A stretch of DNA of 7,128 bases, from positions 1 to 7,128 of the forward strand of contig CAUAJB010000080.1 in assembly GCA_958429225.1 (NCBI GenBank), in the 5' to 3' direction. Source of the DNA: an uncultured Collinsella sp. Lineage in GTDB: Bacteria > Actinomycetota > Coriobacteriia > Coriobacteriales > Coriobacteriaceae. Position numbers and translations under genes: made by a program. This document shows, one piece after another, positions 1 to 5,212 of the stretch (positions within the stretch are counted from its first letter, which is position 1; each line of letters starts with the position of its first letter). Below the pieces are notes generated by a model. It did no database searches and was not told the DNA's origin. It saw only the letters and a program-made list of their open reading frames with translations.

Positions 1-273
1 CCCGCCATGGACCTGCTGATGGAAGACACCAGCTGGGACAAGATCTACGACCCGCAGCGCCTGGCCCGCAACGAGGTGCCGCTCCAGGCCGCGGTGTATT
101 TCGACGACATGTACGTCGATTCGGGCATGCAGCTTGATACGCTCAGCCGCGTGGGCAACTCGCATGCCTGGGTGACCAACGAGTTCGAGCACGACGGCCT
201 GCACGGCAGCGTGGTATTCAAGCACCTCTTCGACGAGGCCCTCAACCGCGGAGACCTGCGCCGAATCTTCTAG
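1..273 (+). CDS. C-terminal end of an alpha/beta hydrolase, proline iminopeptidase-like (5' partial)
   Basis: The frame is open from base 1 and ends at TAG 271-273, so about 90 C-terminal residues are visible. The segment VPLQAAVYFDDMYVD followed by WVTNEFEHDGL matches what I recall of the C-terminus of actinobacterial S33-family proline iminopeptidases, which are cytosolic enzymes of about 430 residues that release N-terminal proline from peptides. The His codon at 190-192, inside EHDGL, is in the right place to be the catalytic histidine. The nucleophilic Ser and the Asp lie upstream of the window, so activity cannot be judged. The Met at position 7 is internal and not the start. The gene converges on proB and shares a bidirectional terminator with it. 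Substrate specificity is inferred; another S33-family hydrolase is possible. Confidence 0.8.
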   Translation, partial: PAMDLLMEDTSWDKIYDPQRLARNEVPLQAAVYFDDMYVDSGMQLDTLSRVGNSHAWVTNEFEHDGLHGSVVFKHLFDEALNRGDLRRIF

Positions 274-282
274 CAAAGGAGT

Positions 283-327
283 GTCCCCACCTGCCGGCAC
301 AAAAGAAACGTCCCCAGGTGCCGGCAC
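283..327. repeat. Tandem pair of GTCCCC/GCCGGCAC repeat units
   Basis: Two 18-bp units, GTCCCCACCTGCCGGCAC (283-300) and GTCCCCAGGTGCCGGCAC (310-327), match at 16 of 18 positions and are separated by 9 bp. Each ends in a palindromic core; GTGCCGGCAC at 318-327 is a perfect 10-bp palindrome. TGCCGGCAC at 292-300 can pair with 318-326 to form a 9-bp hairpin. This looks like an extragenic palindromic (REP-type) element. Whether it is dispersed in the genome cannot be seen here. Confidence 0.6.
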
Positions 328-328
328 G

Positions 329-372
329 AGAAAGACAGCGCTGCGGGAAACGATCCGCAGCGCTGTCTTTCT
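329..372. terminator. Bidirectional intrinsic terminator between the convergent hydrolase gene and proB
   Basis: AAAGACAGCGCTGCGG (331-346) and its exact complement (355-370) form a perfect 16-bp stem with an 8-nt loop. Two further pairs (329-330 with 371-372) make it 18 bp. T-rich sequence follows on the plus strand (CTTTCTTTAT), and the A-rich left flank gives a T-rich tail on the minus strand. It abuts the proB stop codon at 373-375, so it probably ends both convergent transcripts. Confidence 0.9.
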
Positions 373-1500
373 TTATGCAAATACGATCAAGTTATCCCTG
401 TGTATCGCCGGCTTCTCGGCCAGGTTAGCGAGCAGGCGGTTGCTGGCAATCTGATCCTGGCGGCGGCCGGCAGCAAGCTCCAGCACGTCCGAATCGGCCT
501 CGGCGATACCGCGGGCGACAACCATACCGCTCGGGTCGCACACATCGAGCACATCGCCCTCGGCAAACTCGCCATCGACCTGGCGAATACCCACCGCGAG
601 TAAGGACGAACCGCGACTGACCAGCGCCTTCGCGGCACCGTCGTCAACCGTTACCGAGCCATGAGCCTTGTCACCCAGCGCGATCCACAGCTTGCGCGGC
701 GCAATGTCCAGGCGCTCCGCCGGCGGATCGAACAGGGTTCCCACGCTCTCGCCACGGGCCAGGCGCACGAGCGCATCGGGCTCCTCGCCCGAGCAAATCA
801 CGCTCTGAATGCCGGCCGTCATCAAAATGCGGCTCGCGCGGATCTTGGTAATCATGCCGCCCGTGCCCACCGATGTAGAAGAATCGCCCGCCGAGGCGAT
901 AATCTTGGCATCGATCTTATGCACGACAGGAACAAACTCGGCCGTGGGGTCCTCATGCGGATTGGCAGTATAGAGACCATCGATGTCCGAGAGCGTCACG
1001 CACAGATCGGCAGAAACCAGGCAGCTCACAAGCGCCGCCAGCGTGTCGTTGTCACCAAACTTGATCTCGTCGACGGTAACGGTATCGTTCTCGTTGACGA
1101 CCGGCACCACGCCAAGCTCCACGAGGCGCAGCAGGGCGTCGCGTGCATGCAGGTAGGACGTGCGGCGGGCCGTATCGTGGCGCGTGAGCAGCACGAGCGA
1201 GGTGAGCAGGTCGCGTGCATGGAACTCCTCGTCGTAGGCCGACGAGATGATGCACTGACCGGCCGAGGCGCAGGCCTGCAGGCTCGGCAGGTCACCGACC
1301 GGCTTGCGGTCGAAGCCCAACACGGGATAGCCACAGGCGATAGCGCCCGAGCTCACCACGACCAGACGCCAGCCGAGCTTGCGCAGCGCTGCGGCCTGAT
1401 CGGCAAGCCCGCCGATAAAGGAGCGGTTGACCTTGCCATCGGCACCCACCACCGTGGACGAACCGATCTTTACCACCATCGTTTTATAAGAAGTCGTCAT
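373..1500 (-). CDS. proB: Glutamate 5-kinase
   Basis: A 375-residue cytosolic enzyme that phosphorylates L-glutamate with ATP, the first committed step of proline synthesis. The amino-acid kinase domain fills roughly residues 6-255: VVKIGSS (9-15) for phosphate binding, SSGAIACG (50-57), the glutamate-binding loop VNENDTVTVDEIKFGDND (135-152), LSDIDGLY (170-177) and VGTGGMITKI (211-220). A C-terminal PUA domain (about 278-360) follows. This is the full two-domain form and near the usual family length of about 370. Start and stop codons are ATG (1498-1500) and TAA (373-375). No good Shine-Dalgarno precedes either this ATG or the in-frame Met8, so the exact start is less certain than the identity. 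In well-studied homologues proline inhibits the enzyme. The partner gene proA is not in the window. The gene lies 103 bp downstream of pncB on the same strand. Confidence 0.96.
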   Translation of the reverse strand: MTTSYKTMVVKIGSSTVVGADGKVNRSFIGGLADQAAALRKLGWRLVVVSSGAIACGYPVLGFDRKPVGDLPSLQACASAGQCIISSAYDEEFHARDLLTSLVLLTRHDTARRTSYLHARDALLRLVELGVVPVVNENDTVTVDEIKFGDNDTLAALVSCLVSADLCVTLSDIDGLYTANPHEDPTAEFVPVVHKIDAKIIASAGDSSTSVGTGGMITKIRASRILMTAGIQSVICSGEEPDALVRLARGESVGTLFDPPAERLDIAPRKLWIALGDKAHGSVTVDDGAAKALVSRGSSLLAVGIRQVDGEFAEGDVLDVCDPSGMVVARGIAEADSDVLELAAGRRQDQIASNRLLANLAEKPAIHRDNLIVFA

Positions 1501-1561
1501 ACGTCAAACCAATCGAATGTCGAGCGTTCGGGCGAGCTGGGGCAGCTGGGGCACCCGGTGC

Positions 1562-1610
1562 GGGACGGACGAAAATGATCCGTTTTCCTCCGTCCCCTTC
1601 GGATCATTTT
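1562..1610. repeat. Two interleaved inverted repeats in the pncB-proB spacer, overlapping the pncB stop
   Basis: Arm pair A is GGGACGGA (1562-1569) with TCCGTCCC (1589-1596), an exact 8-bp complement. Arm pair B is AAAATGATCCG (1572-1582) with CGGATCATTTT (1600-1610), an exact 11-bp complement. The order A1-B1-A2-B2 means the two helices are either alternatives or a pseudoknot. The right B arm contains the TGA stop of pncB (1604-1606). On the minus strand the B hairpin could act as a 3' end or processing signal, but no clean T-tract follows it. GTCCC-containing dyads elsewhere in this window suggest a dispersed repeat, which is inference. Confidence 0.7.
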
Positions 1611-3109
1611 GCCCAAGGGAAGGCCGATGCCGCGGCCATGTTCTTGCGCACGAGCTCGTCGCGCACCTGGGCCAGGCCCTGTTCCATACCCACCACGTAG
1701 GTCTGCGGATACAGGAAGCGTTTGAAAGCCGCGTCCAGATGATCGAGCGCCCAAGCACAGCGCTCGCGCGCGTCCTCGATGCTCTCGCGAGGAGCCACCG
1801 CGCTGCCGTCGCGCACAATCGGCACCAGCAGCTCACGATACTCGAGCTCGGACACATCGGTCACCAAGGCGGCATCGTTCACGGCCACAAGGGTATTGCC
1901 GCGCGCGGCGCCCTCCCCTGCCAGATGGTCCTCGTCATAGATCATGTCGCAGACCGGGCCGCCAAAGCCGTCGTAATAGCGGCGCACACGCTGCACACCG
2001 GGGATCGTGCGCTTGTAGGGCTGTTCGGAGAGCTTCACCACCGGCGTCCACGGGTCCGTCTCGCTCGCGCGGCGGGCCGAAAGCTTGTACACGCCGCCCA
2101 GCGCCGGCTGATCGTAGCAGGTCGCGAGTTTGGTACCCACGCCAAAGCTGTCGATGGGTGCGCCCTGGTCGAGCAGCGACTGGATCGTGTACTCGTCCAG
2201 GTCGTTGGAGACCGAAATCCCCACATAGGGCAGGCACTCAGCATCAAAACGGCCGCGGACATACTTGGACAGCTTGGCGAGGTCGCCCGAGTCGATGCGA
2301 ATAGCCGACAGGCGCTCGCCCACCGCCTCCATCTCCTTGGCAACCGTAATGGCATGCTCGCAGCCCTCGCGTACATCGTAGGTGTCGATGAGCAGCGTAC
2401 AGTTCTTGGGGCTCGACTTGGCAAAGGCGCGGAAGGCCTCGAGCTCGGAATCGAAGCTCATCACCCAGCTGTGCGCATGCGTGCCAAAGACGGGAATACC
2501 GTAGCGGCGGCCGGCGAGCACATTGGACGTAGAGGAGCAGCCGGCGACGTAGCTCGCGCGCGCGACGGCCAGGCCGCCATCGGGACCCTGGGCTCGGCGC
2601 AGGCCAAACTCCGCCACGGGGCGGCCGTCGGCGGCGAGCACCACGCGCGCCGTCTTGGTGGCAACAAGCGTCTGGAAGCCGACAATGTTAAGCAGCGCCG
2701 TCTCGAGCAGCTGGCACTCCAGCGCGGGGCCGGTGACGCGCACCATGGGCTCGCGCGGAAAGACGAGCTCGCCTTCGGGAACGGCGTCGATGTTTACATG
2801 CGCACGAAAATCACGCAGGTAGTCGAGGAATCCAGGCTTAAACATCGCGCCGCCGGCAGGGGCCTGGAGCGAGGCGAGGTAGTCGATGTCCTCGGGCGTA
2901 AAGCGAAGGTTCTCGACCAGCTCGGGCAGTTCGGCGGTGCCGCACATGACGGCATAGGCGCTGCCAAAGGGATGGTCGCGGTAAAACGCGGTAAAACAAC
3001 CCTGTTCATTGGCCTTGCCGCTCTCCCACAGGCCCTGGGCCATAGTGAGCTCGTACAGATCGGTGAGCATTGCAATGTCGGTGGGATGAGAGATGTCGGT
3101 CAAAGCCAT
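1604..3109 (-). CDS. pncB: Nicotinate phosphoribosyltransferase
   Basis: A 501-residue cytosolic enzyme of NAD salvage. It converts nicotinate and PRPP to nicotinate mononucleotide, with ATP hydrolysis driving the reaction. Visible family signatures are TDLYELTMAQ (16-25) near the N-terminus, EFGLRRAQG (167-175), GTHAHSW with the likely phospho-accepting His213, LLIDTYD (239-245), IRIDSGDL (270-277), SNDLDE (301-306) and FGVGTKL (322-328), the last groups lining the phosphoribosyl site. Length is normal for the longer bacterial PncB form. The start chosen is ATG 3107-3109, preceded by AAAGG at 7-nt spacing. The frame stays open upstream to 3166, but that extension has no ribosome-binding site and looks non-protein-like. 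The stop TGA lies inside an inverted repeat, so the last residues (WAK) are encoded partly by repeat sequence. It sits downstream of the small membrane protein gene (84-bp gap) and upstream of proB, possibly in one transcript. Confidence 0.95.
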   Translation of the reverse strand: MALTDISHPTDIAMLTDLYELTMAQGLWESGKANEQGCFTAFYRDHPFGSAYAVMCGTAELPELVENLRFTPEDIDYLASLQAPAGGAMFKPGFLDYLRDFRAHVNIDAVPEGELVFPREPMVRVTGPALECQLLETALLNIVGFQTLVATKTARVVLAADGRPVAEFGLRRAQGPDGGLAVARASYVAGCSSTSNVLAGRRYGIPVFGTHAHSWVMSFDSELEAFRAFAKSSPKNCTLLIDTYDVREGCEHAITVAKEMEAVGERLSAIRIDSGDLAKLSKYVRGRFDAECLPYVGISVSNDLDEYTIQSLLDQGAPIDSFGVGTKLATCYDQPALGGVYKLSARRASETDPWTPVVKLSEQPYKRTIPGVQRVRRYYDGFGGPVCDMIYDEDHLAGEGAARGNTLVAVNDAALVTDVSELEYRELLVPIVRDGSAVAPRESIEDARERCAWALDHLDAAFKRFLYPQTYVVGMEQGLAQVRDELVRKNMAAASAFPWAK

Positions 3110-3193
3110 GGGGCGACCTTTCGAATGTGTGGTGCAGAATATGAAGGTTGGACGAGAGCAGAGCATGCGGACATGACGCCCGATGCAAATCGG

Positions 3194-3652
3194 TTAGAGC
3201 AGGCCCATGCTGGTCAGGATCGTGTAGCCCATAAAGATGACAAACGCGATGAGGGCAAGGACAATGATGATTTTTTGAGCCGGCGCCATGCCAGGGATCT
3301 CGTTCTCGCCCGTAGGCTCCTTGGAGGTAACCATGCGCTGGGCAAAGGTCATCTCGTCACGGCTCGGCTTGGGCTCGACGGACTTGGGACGAGCGGCCTT
3401 TTTAGGCTGAGGTTTGGGCGCGGCAGGTGCAGGCTTCGCGGTAGCGGGCTTGGGTGCGGGCGCGGGCTTGCGCTCGGATGCAGCGTTCGAGGCGACCTCC
3501 TCGGCCTTCGCACGCTCGGCACGCAGGGCAGCCAGCTCCTCACGCTCGCGACGGGCCTCTTCCCGAGCCTCGCGGCGGGCCTTCTCAGCGCGGAGCTCTT
3601 CCAACTCGGCGCGCTCCTCGTCGGACAATGGTTGGGACTCAAGCTCGGCCAT
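3194..3652 (-). CDS. Small tail-anchored protein with charged helix (function unknown)
   Basis: A 152-residue protein that I do not recognise as a named family. Residues about 9-58 are almost entirely Glu, Arg, Ala, Lys and Leu, and should form a long charged helix or coiled coil. Residues about 61-97 are an Ala/Pro/Lys-rich flexible linker. Residues about 128-148 are strongly hydrophobic (IIIVLALIAFVIFMGYTIL), one membrane span followed by only a few residues. This architecture predicts a tail-anchored protein with its bulk in the cytoplasm. No catalytic motif is visible. The start is ATG 3650-3652, preceded by AAAGGG at about 7-nt spacing. An in-frame upstream start near 3688 is rejected because it lies inside the tRNA terminator. 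No promoter is evident between that terminator and the start. Translation looks real from the ribosome-binding site and the coherent composition. Confidence 0.8.
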   Translation of the reverse strand: MAELESQPLSDEERAELEELRAEKARREAREEARREREELAALRAERAKAEEVASNAASERKPAPAPKPATAKPAPAAPKPQPKKAARPKSVEPKPSRDEMTFAQRMVTSKEPTGENEIPGMAPAQKIIIVLALIAFVIFMGYTILTSMGLL

Positions 3653-3670
3653 GGTATAGCCCTTTCTTTT

Positions 3671-3702
3671 AAAAAAAGCCGCCGACACAATGTCAGCGGC
3701 TT
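3671..3702 (-). terminator. Intrinsic terminator of the tRNA-Ala transcript
   Basis: On the minus strand, AAGCCGCTGAC (3702-3692) pairs with GTCGGCGGCTT (3686-3676) around the loop ATTGT: 11 bp with one T-G wobble. It runs into a seven-T tract (3677-3671). It sits 14 nt after the tRNA 3' end and ends 18 nt before the start codon of the next gene. Confidence 0.9.
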
Positions 3703-3716
3703 ATCAAATCCAAGGG

Positions 3717-3789
3717 TGGAGACGAAGGGAGTCGAACCCTCGGCCTCTGCCATGCGACGGCAGCGCTCTCCCAACTGAGCTACGTCCCC
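3717..3789 (-). tRNA. tRNA-Ala (anticodon CGC)
   Basis: The 73-nt minus-strand sequence folds as a standard cloverleaf. The 7-bp acceptor stem GGGGACG/CGTCTCC contains the G3-U70 wobble, the main alanine identity element. The D arm is GCTC-AGTTGGGA-GAGC. The anticodon stem CTGCC/GGCAG closes the loop GTCGCAT, giving anticodon CGC, which reads GCG. The T arm has a TTCGACT loop. The discriminator is A73. CCA is not encoded (genomic CCC follows A73), so it must be added after transcription. Position 32 is G and position 38 is U, an uncommon loop pair for alanine tRNAs. Confidence 0.96.
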
Positions 3790-3802
3790 AGGACAAGTCG
3801 AT

Positions 3803-3830
3803 ATTTTACCTACGGCTCGCCAACTGTCAA
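3803..3830 (-). promoter_or_regulatory. Sigma-70-type promoter for tRNA-Ala
   Basis: On the minus strand a perfect -35 box TTGACA (3830-3825) is followed after 16 bp by TAAAAT (3808-3803), five of six matches to the -10 consensus. The -10 ends 13 nt before tRNA position 1, leaving a short leader. This is the best promoter in the window. Confidence 0.85.
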
Positions 3831-3893
3831 CGCCCAATAACCAGTCTTTTTGGAGCGCGGCTATTTTGACAACTTCTCGAACAGGCGATCCTC

Positions 3894-3932
3894 TCGATGA
3901 TTATTTAATCCCCGTCCCAGAAAAATCATCGA
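3894..3932. repeat. Inverted repeat with a GTCCC-containing loop
   Basis: TCGATGATT (3894-3902) is exactly complementary to AATCATCGA (3924-3932), a 9-bp stem with a 21-nt loop that contains CCCCGTCCC. It lies just after the stop of the radical SAM gene (3941-3943). No T-tract follows on the minus strand, so it is a weak terminator candidate at best. The arrangement resembles the 1562-1610 element: an AT-rich arm ending in ATCAT next to GGGACGG on the minus strand. Confidence 0.5.
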
Positions 3933-3940
3933 CGAACGCA

Positions 3941-4879
3941 CTACTTTGCGCTGGTAAGAACACCGGTGGTGTCGAAGGCCGGGGTGAAGCTCTCGTCTAC
4001 CGCGCCGCCCTCTTGCCAGAACATCGTCGTAAAGCCCAAGTCGTCGGCATGGTCGAGCACCTGCTCGTACTCCTCGCGCGTCACGGCACGCGCCAGGTCG
4101 CCGCCCTGCTCGCGCATAAGCGCATTGGGCGTGTACTGGTTCATGACCGAGATCGGCACGTCGCCCACCGTCTGCCACACCAGGTCTAACACGCGGCACG
4201 AGTCTTCCGCATGCCCCGGCAGTACCAAGTGGCGCACGATGATGCCGCGCTTCATGAGCCCCTCGTCGTCCACCAACTCTCCCCCGCGGCGCTCGATCTC
4301 GCGCGCCATCTGGGCCAGGCCCGACACGGCCACACGCGGGTAATCCTTTATATGAGAGAGCGACTGCGCAAGCCCGGCATCGGCATATTTAAAGTCGGTA
4401 AGCCACACATCGACCAGGTCGCCGAGCGCCGCCACGGCACTCGCGCGCTCATAACCGCTCGTGTTGTAGACAATTGGGATGACCAGCCCGCGCGCCCGTG
4501 CCGCGGCAATCGCGGCAGGCAACAGGTGCGCATAGTGCGTCGCCGTCACCAAATTGATGTTGTTGGCACCCTGGTCCTGCAGTTCCAGCATAATCTCGAC
4601 CAGGCGCTCAGGCGAAATCTCAAGGCCAAAATTGCCGGTCGAGATCTCGTGGTTCTGGCAGTAGATACATTTAAGCGAGCAACCGCTAAAGAAGATCGTG
4701 CCCGAACCGGCCTCGCCCGAGATAGGCGGCTCCTCCCACATATGAAGCGCCGCGCGGGCCACCCTGAGCGTGTCGTTAGCACCGCATACGCCGCGCGCGC
4801 CCTCATCGCGCGCCGCACCGCAACGGCGCGGACACAAATGGCAGGCGGGCGAAAAAAGTTCGGTCAACGACGTCGGCAT
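3941..4879 (-). CDS. Radical SAM protein, COG1313/PflX type
   Basis: A 312-residue cytosolic iron-sulfur protein. SGCSLKCIYCQN carries the CX3CX2C motif (Cys67, Cys71, Cys74) that binds the [4Fe-4S] cluster which cleaves S-adenosylmethionine. An N-terminal cysteine group (Cys13, Cys16, Cys20 and Cys32, in CHLCPRRCG and GVCG) is typical of this family and may bind a second metal site. The stretches ARAALHMWEEPPISGEAGSGTIFFSG and TATHYAHLLPAA match my memory of COG1313, which is related to pyruvate formate-lyase activases; its members are often labelled PflX without a proven substrate. The start is ATG 4877-4879, with GGAG 9 nt upstream. A TTG at 4892-4894 also opens the frame but overlaps that GGAG. 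The stop is TAG 3941-3943. No glycyl-radical enzyme partner is next to it. The neighbour downstream on the same strand is tRNA-Ala with its own promoter, so this gene is probably transcribed alone. Confidence 0.9.
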   Translation of the reverse strand: MPTSLTELFSPACHLCPRRCGAARDEGARGVCGANDTLRVARAALHMWEEPPISGEAGSGTIFFSGCSLKCIYCQNHEISTGNFGLEISPERLVEIMLELQDQGANNINLVTATHYAHLLPAAIAAARARGLVIPIVYNTSGYERASAVAALGDLVDVWLTDFKYADAGLAQSLSHIKDYPRVAVSGLAQMAREIERRGGELVDDEGLMKRGIIVRHLVLPGHAEDSCRVLDLVWQTVGDVPISVMNQYTPNALMREQGGDLARAVTREEYEQVLDHADDLGFTTMFWQEGGAVDESFTPAFDTTGVLTSAK

Positions 4880-4963
4880 AAAAACATGCTCCAAAACAAC
4901 GATTCAGCAGCTCAAACGTAAAGGGCCAGGCCGCATAGACGGCTCCGTCCCTAAGGCGCCGTA

Positions 4964-4992
4964 ATCGTCCGACACGATTTTTGTAATGTCAA
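4964..4992 (-). promoter_or_regulatory. Possible promoter for the radical SAM gene
   Basis: On the minus strand there is a perfect TTGACA (4992-4987). A 17-bp spacer places the hexamer GACGAT (4969-4964) at the -10 position, only three of six matches to consensus. It would give a leader of about 80 nt before ATG 4879. The -35 is convincing and the -10 is weak, so it is either activator-dependent or a chance match. Confidence 0.4.
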
Positions 4993-5003
4993 GACTGGAA
5001 TCG

Positions 5004-5023
5004 ATAAAGTGCCGCTTTATGAT
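5004..5023 (+). promoter_or_regulatory. Candidate -10 TATGAT overlapped by an ATAAAG-N5-CTTTAT dyad
   Basis: TATGAT (5018-5023) matches the -10 consensus at five of six positions; a weak -35 (CTGGAA, 4995-5000) lies 17 bp upstream. Transcription would begin near 5030, just before the C-loop hairpin. ATAAAG (5004-5009) and CTTTAT (5015-5020) are exact complements with a 5-nt gap. They overlap the -10, as a repressor site might, or they could simply form a small hairpin. Confidence 0.4.
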
Positions 5024-5029
5024 GTAGGT

Positions 5030-5174
5030 ATTCCGCCCCCCGCGGAGCAACTGGGTGAACCGTCGCGTTTATTTAGGGAGCCCACACAGTCGTACCTAGT
5101 ACAGGTATCCTTCGTTGTTAAGGACGCTGGAACAGTCGATGAGGGCACCCACCTGTTTTAGGTGGGTTCATTTT
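5030..5174 (+). ncRNA. Candidate structured small RNA or leader RNA (unidentified)
   Basis: Several local helices are visible: TCCGC/GCGGA with a five-C loop (5032-5046), TACCT/AGGTA with loop AGTAC (5093-5107), and TCCTT/AAGGA with loop CGTTGTT (5108-5124). The last two are flanked by the direct repeat ACAGTCG (5086-5092 and 5132-5138). Long-range pairing of TGGGT (5052-5056) with ACCCA (5147-5151), and of GCCC (5080-5083) with GGGC (5143-5146), would enclose them in a multibranch fold, but the first competes with the terminator. An intrinsic terminator marks the 3' end. I do not recognise the family; it is not tmRNA, RNase P or SRP RNA by their signature sequences. It could be a free small RNA (6S-like RNA should be tested) or the attenuator leader of tagO, whose start lies 230 bp downstream. 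Confidence 0.5.
5147..5174 (+). terminator. Intrinsic terminator inside the tagO upstream region
   Basis: ACCCACCT (5147-5154) pairs exactly with AGGTGGGT (5160-5167) around the loop GTTTT, followed by TCATTTT. There is no plus-strand gene just upstream to terminate, which is the main argument that a non-coding transcript starts in this spacer. Confidence 0.8.
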
Positions 5175-5187
5175 CGTAACGTGGGGG

Positions 5188-5212
5188 GTGGTTTTCTTTT
5201 GCCGAAAATCAC
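5188..5212 (+). other. Hairpin downstream of the candidate RNA
   Basis: GTGGTTTTC (5188-5196) and GAAAATCAC (5204-5212) form a 9-bp stem with one G-U wobble and the 7-nt loop TTTTGCC. The left arm overlaps the end of a GGGGGG run (5183-5188), which can also pair with C6 runs at 5036-5041 or 5313-5318. No T-tract follows, so it is not a terminator on the plus strand. Confidence 0.45.

Noticed and set aside
1535..1552. Tandem duplication AGCTGGGGC x2 in the pncB-proB spacer
   Set aside because: Only two 9-bp copies in GC-rich sequence; no further structure or evident role.
661..1578. A 305-codon open frame on the plus strand opposite proB
   Set aside because: Antisense to a clear glutamate 5-kinase with all its motifs; the translation is Arg/His-rich with no recognisable domain.
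3110..3166. N-terminal extension of pncB to an upstream start
   Set aside because: The added residues do not look like PncB, and the ribosome-binding site fits ATG 3109.
3180..3193. CCGAT/ATCGG hairpin right after the tail-anchored gene as a terminator
   Set aside because: Only 5 bp, with no T-tract after it on the minus strand.
1517..3778. A 753-codon open frame on the plus strand opposite pncB and the tail-anchored gene
   Set aside because: It is antisense to two well-supported genes, has Arg/His/Ala-rich low-information composition, and crosses the tRNA. It is a GC-rich shadow frame.
3861..4199. A 112-codon minus-strand frame overlapping the end of the radical SAM gene
   Set aside because: It lies mostly inside the radical SAM coding region in another frame and has no ribosome-binding site.
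5030..5174. T-box leader, suggested by TGGGTGAACCGTCGCG near a terminator
   Set aside because: The T-box consensus is only partly matched, no Stem I or specifier loop is visible upstream, the motif lies about 90 nt from the terminator, and the downstream gene is not an amino-acid gene.
5030..5174. Actinobacterial 6C RNA, suggested by the C-rich hairpin loop
   Set aside because: That class has two hairpins with C-rich loops close together; only one is present here.
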